Part shown: piece by piece, positions 5,478 to 5,583 of the stretch
Layout of the letters: each line of letters starts with the position of its first letter
Position numbering within the stretch: the stretch's first letter is position 1
Source of the DNA: an uncultured Lachnospiraceae bacterium
GTDB lineage: Bacteria; Bacillota; Clostridia; Lachnospirales; Lachnospiraceae
Direction of reading: 5' to 3'
DNA length: 5,583 nt
Assembly: GCA_910584695.1 (NCBI GenBank)
Contig: CAJUBR010000124.1
Coordinates: 1-5,583 of the forward strand
Program-made: the position numbers and the translations under genes
Notes under the pieces: generated by a model
Seen by the model: only the letters and a program-made list of their open reading frames with translations
Told to the model about the DNA's origin: nothing
Database searches by the model: none

Positions 5478-5583
5478 TTATGCCATCTTTAATGAGTTTC
5501 CCGTAATCCTTTCTGACATACCTTTTACATAGAGTGTTTCATATAATTCCACCTGCCGGTCCTGTTTGCATGGAAATTGTCTG
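5478..5583 (-). CDS. 3' end of an unidentified convergent gene (partial)
   Basis: One minus-strand frame is open from the right edge to TAA at 5480-5478, giving the last 34 residues of a protein. It starts RQFPCKQDRQVELYETLYVK and ends RITGNSLKMA. Composition looks protein-like (amphipathic, mixed charge), and the position, about 40 nt before a terminator hairpin in the convergent direction, fits a real gene end. I do not recognise the family. The open stretch is short enough to arise by chance. Confidence 0.45.
   Translation of the reverse strand, partial: RQFPCKQDRQVELYETLYVKGMSERITGNSLKMA

Overview
The window looks like chromosomal DNA from a low-GC Firmicute, most likely a gut Lachnospiraceae (Roseburia/Agathobacter/Eubacterium-like). 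This is inferred from three things: an AAA-ATPase/PD-(D/E)XK protein of the type multiplied in these genomes, a LysM-G5-M23 cell-wall peptidase of clostridial style, and structured dispersed repeats between genes. No rRNA, tRNA, CRISPR array or recognisable transposase gene is present.

Layout. Positions 1-55 are the end of a dispersed palindromic element that continues past the left edge. Positions 77-170 hold a second, unrelated repeat whose right half forms the last codons of the first gene. Three genes then lie on the minus strand, read right to left: a flavin reductase (4272-3670), a LysM/G5/M23 peptidoglycan hydrolase (3669-1840) and an AAA-ATPase/nuclease-fold protein (1717-131). The first two abut with no intergenic base: the TAG stop is followed directly by a TTG start. 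They are almost certainly co-transcribed. The 122-bp gap before the AAA gene carries what looks like the decayed tail of a SEC-C motif gene.

The divergent intergenic region (4273-4716) contains a complete ~200-bp copy of the palindromic element (about 4298-4509), a good minus-strand promoter just outside it (4524-4552), a plus-strand promoter (4609-4637) and a 15-nt perfect palindrome (4654-4668) that may be an operator. The minus promoter would place the whole element in the leader RNA of the flavin reductase-peptidase operon. On the plus strand follows a hemolysin III/TrhA-type membrane protein (4717-5379) with a strong hairpin terminator (5388-5438). The right edge holds the 3' end of an unidentified minus-strand gene (5478-5583).

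How the genes work together: no single pathway is evident. The peptidase acts outside the membrane on the wall, TrhA acts in the membrane, the flavin reductase is probably cytoplasmic, and the AAA/nuclease protein has no established function. The most unusual content is the non-coding DNA: two repeat families, one flanking the three-gene block in inverted orientation and one supplying a protein C-terminus.
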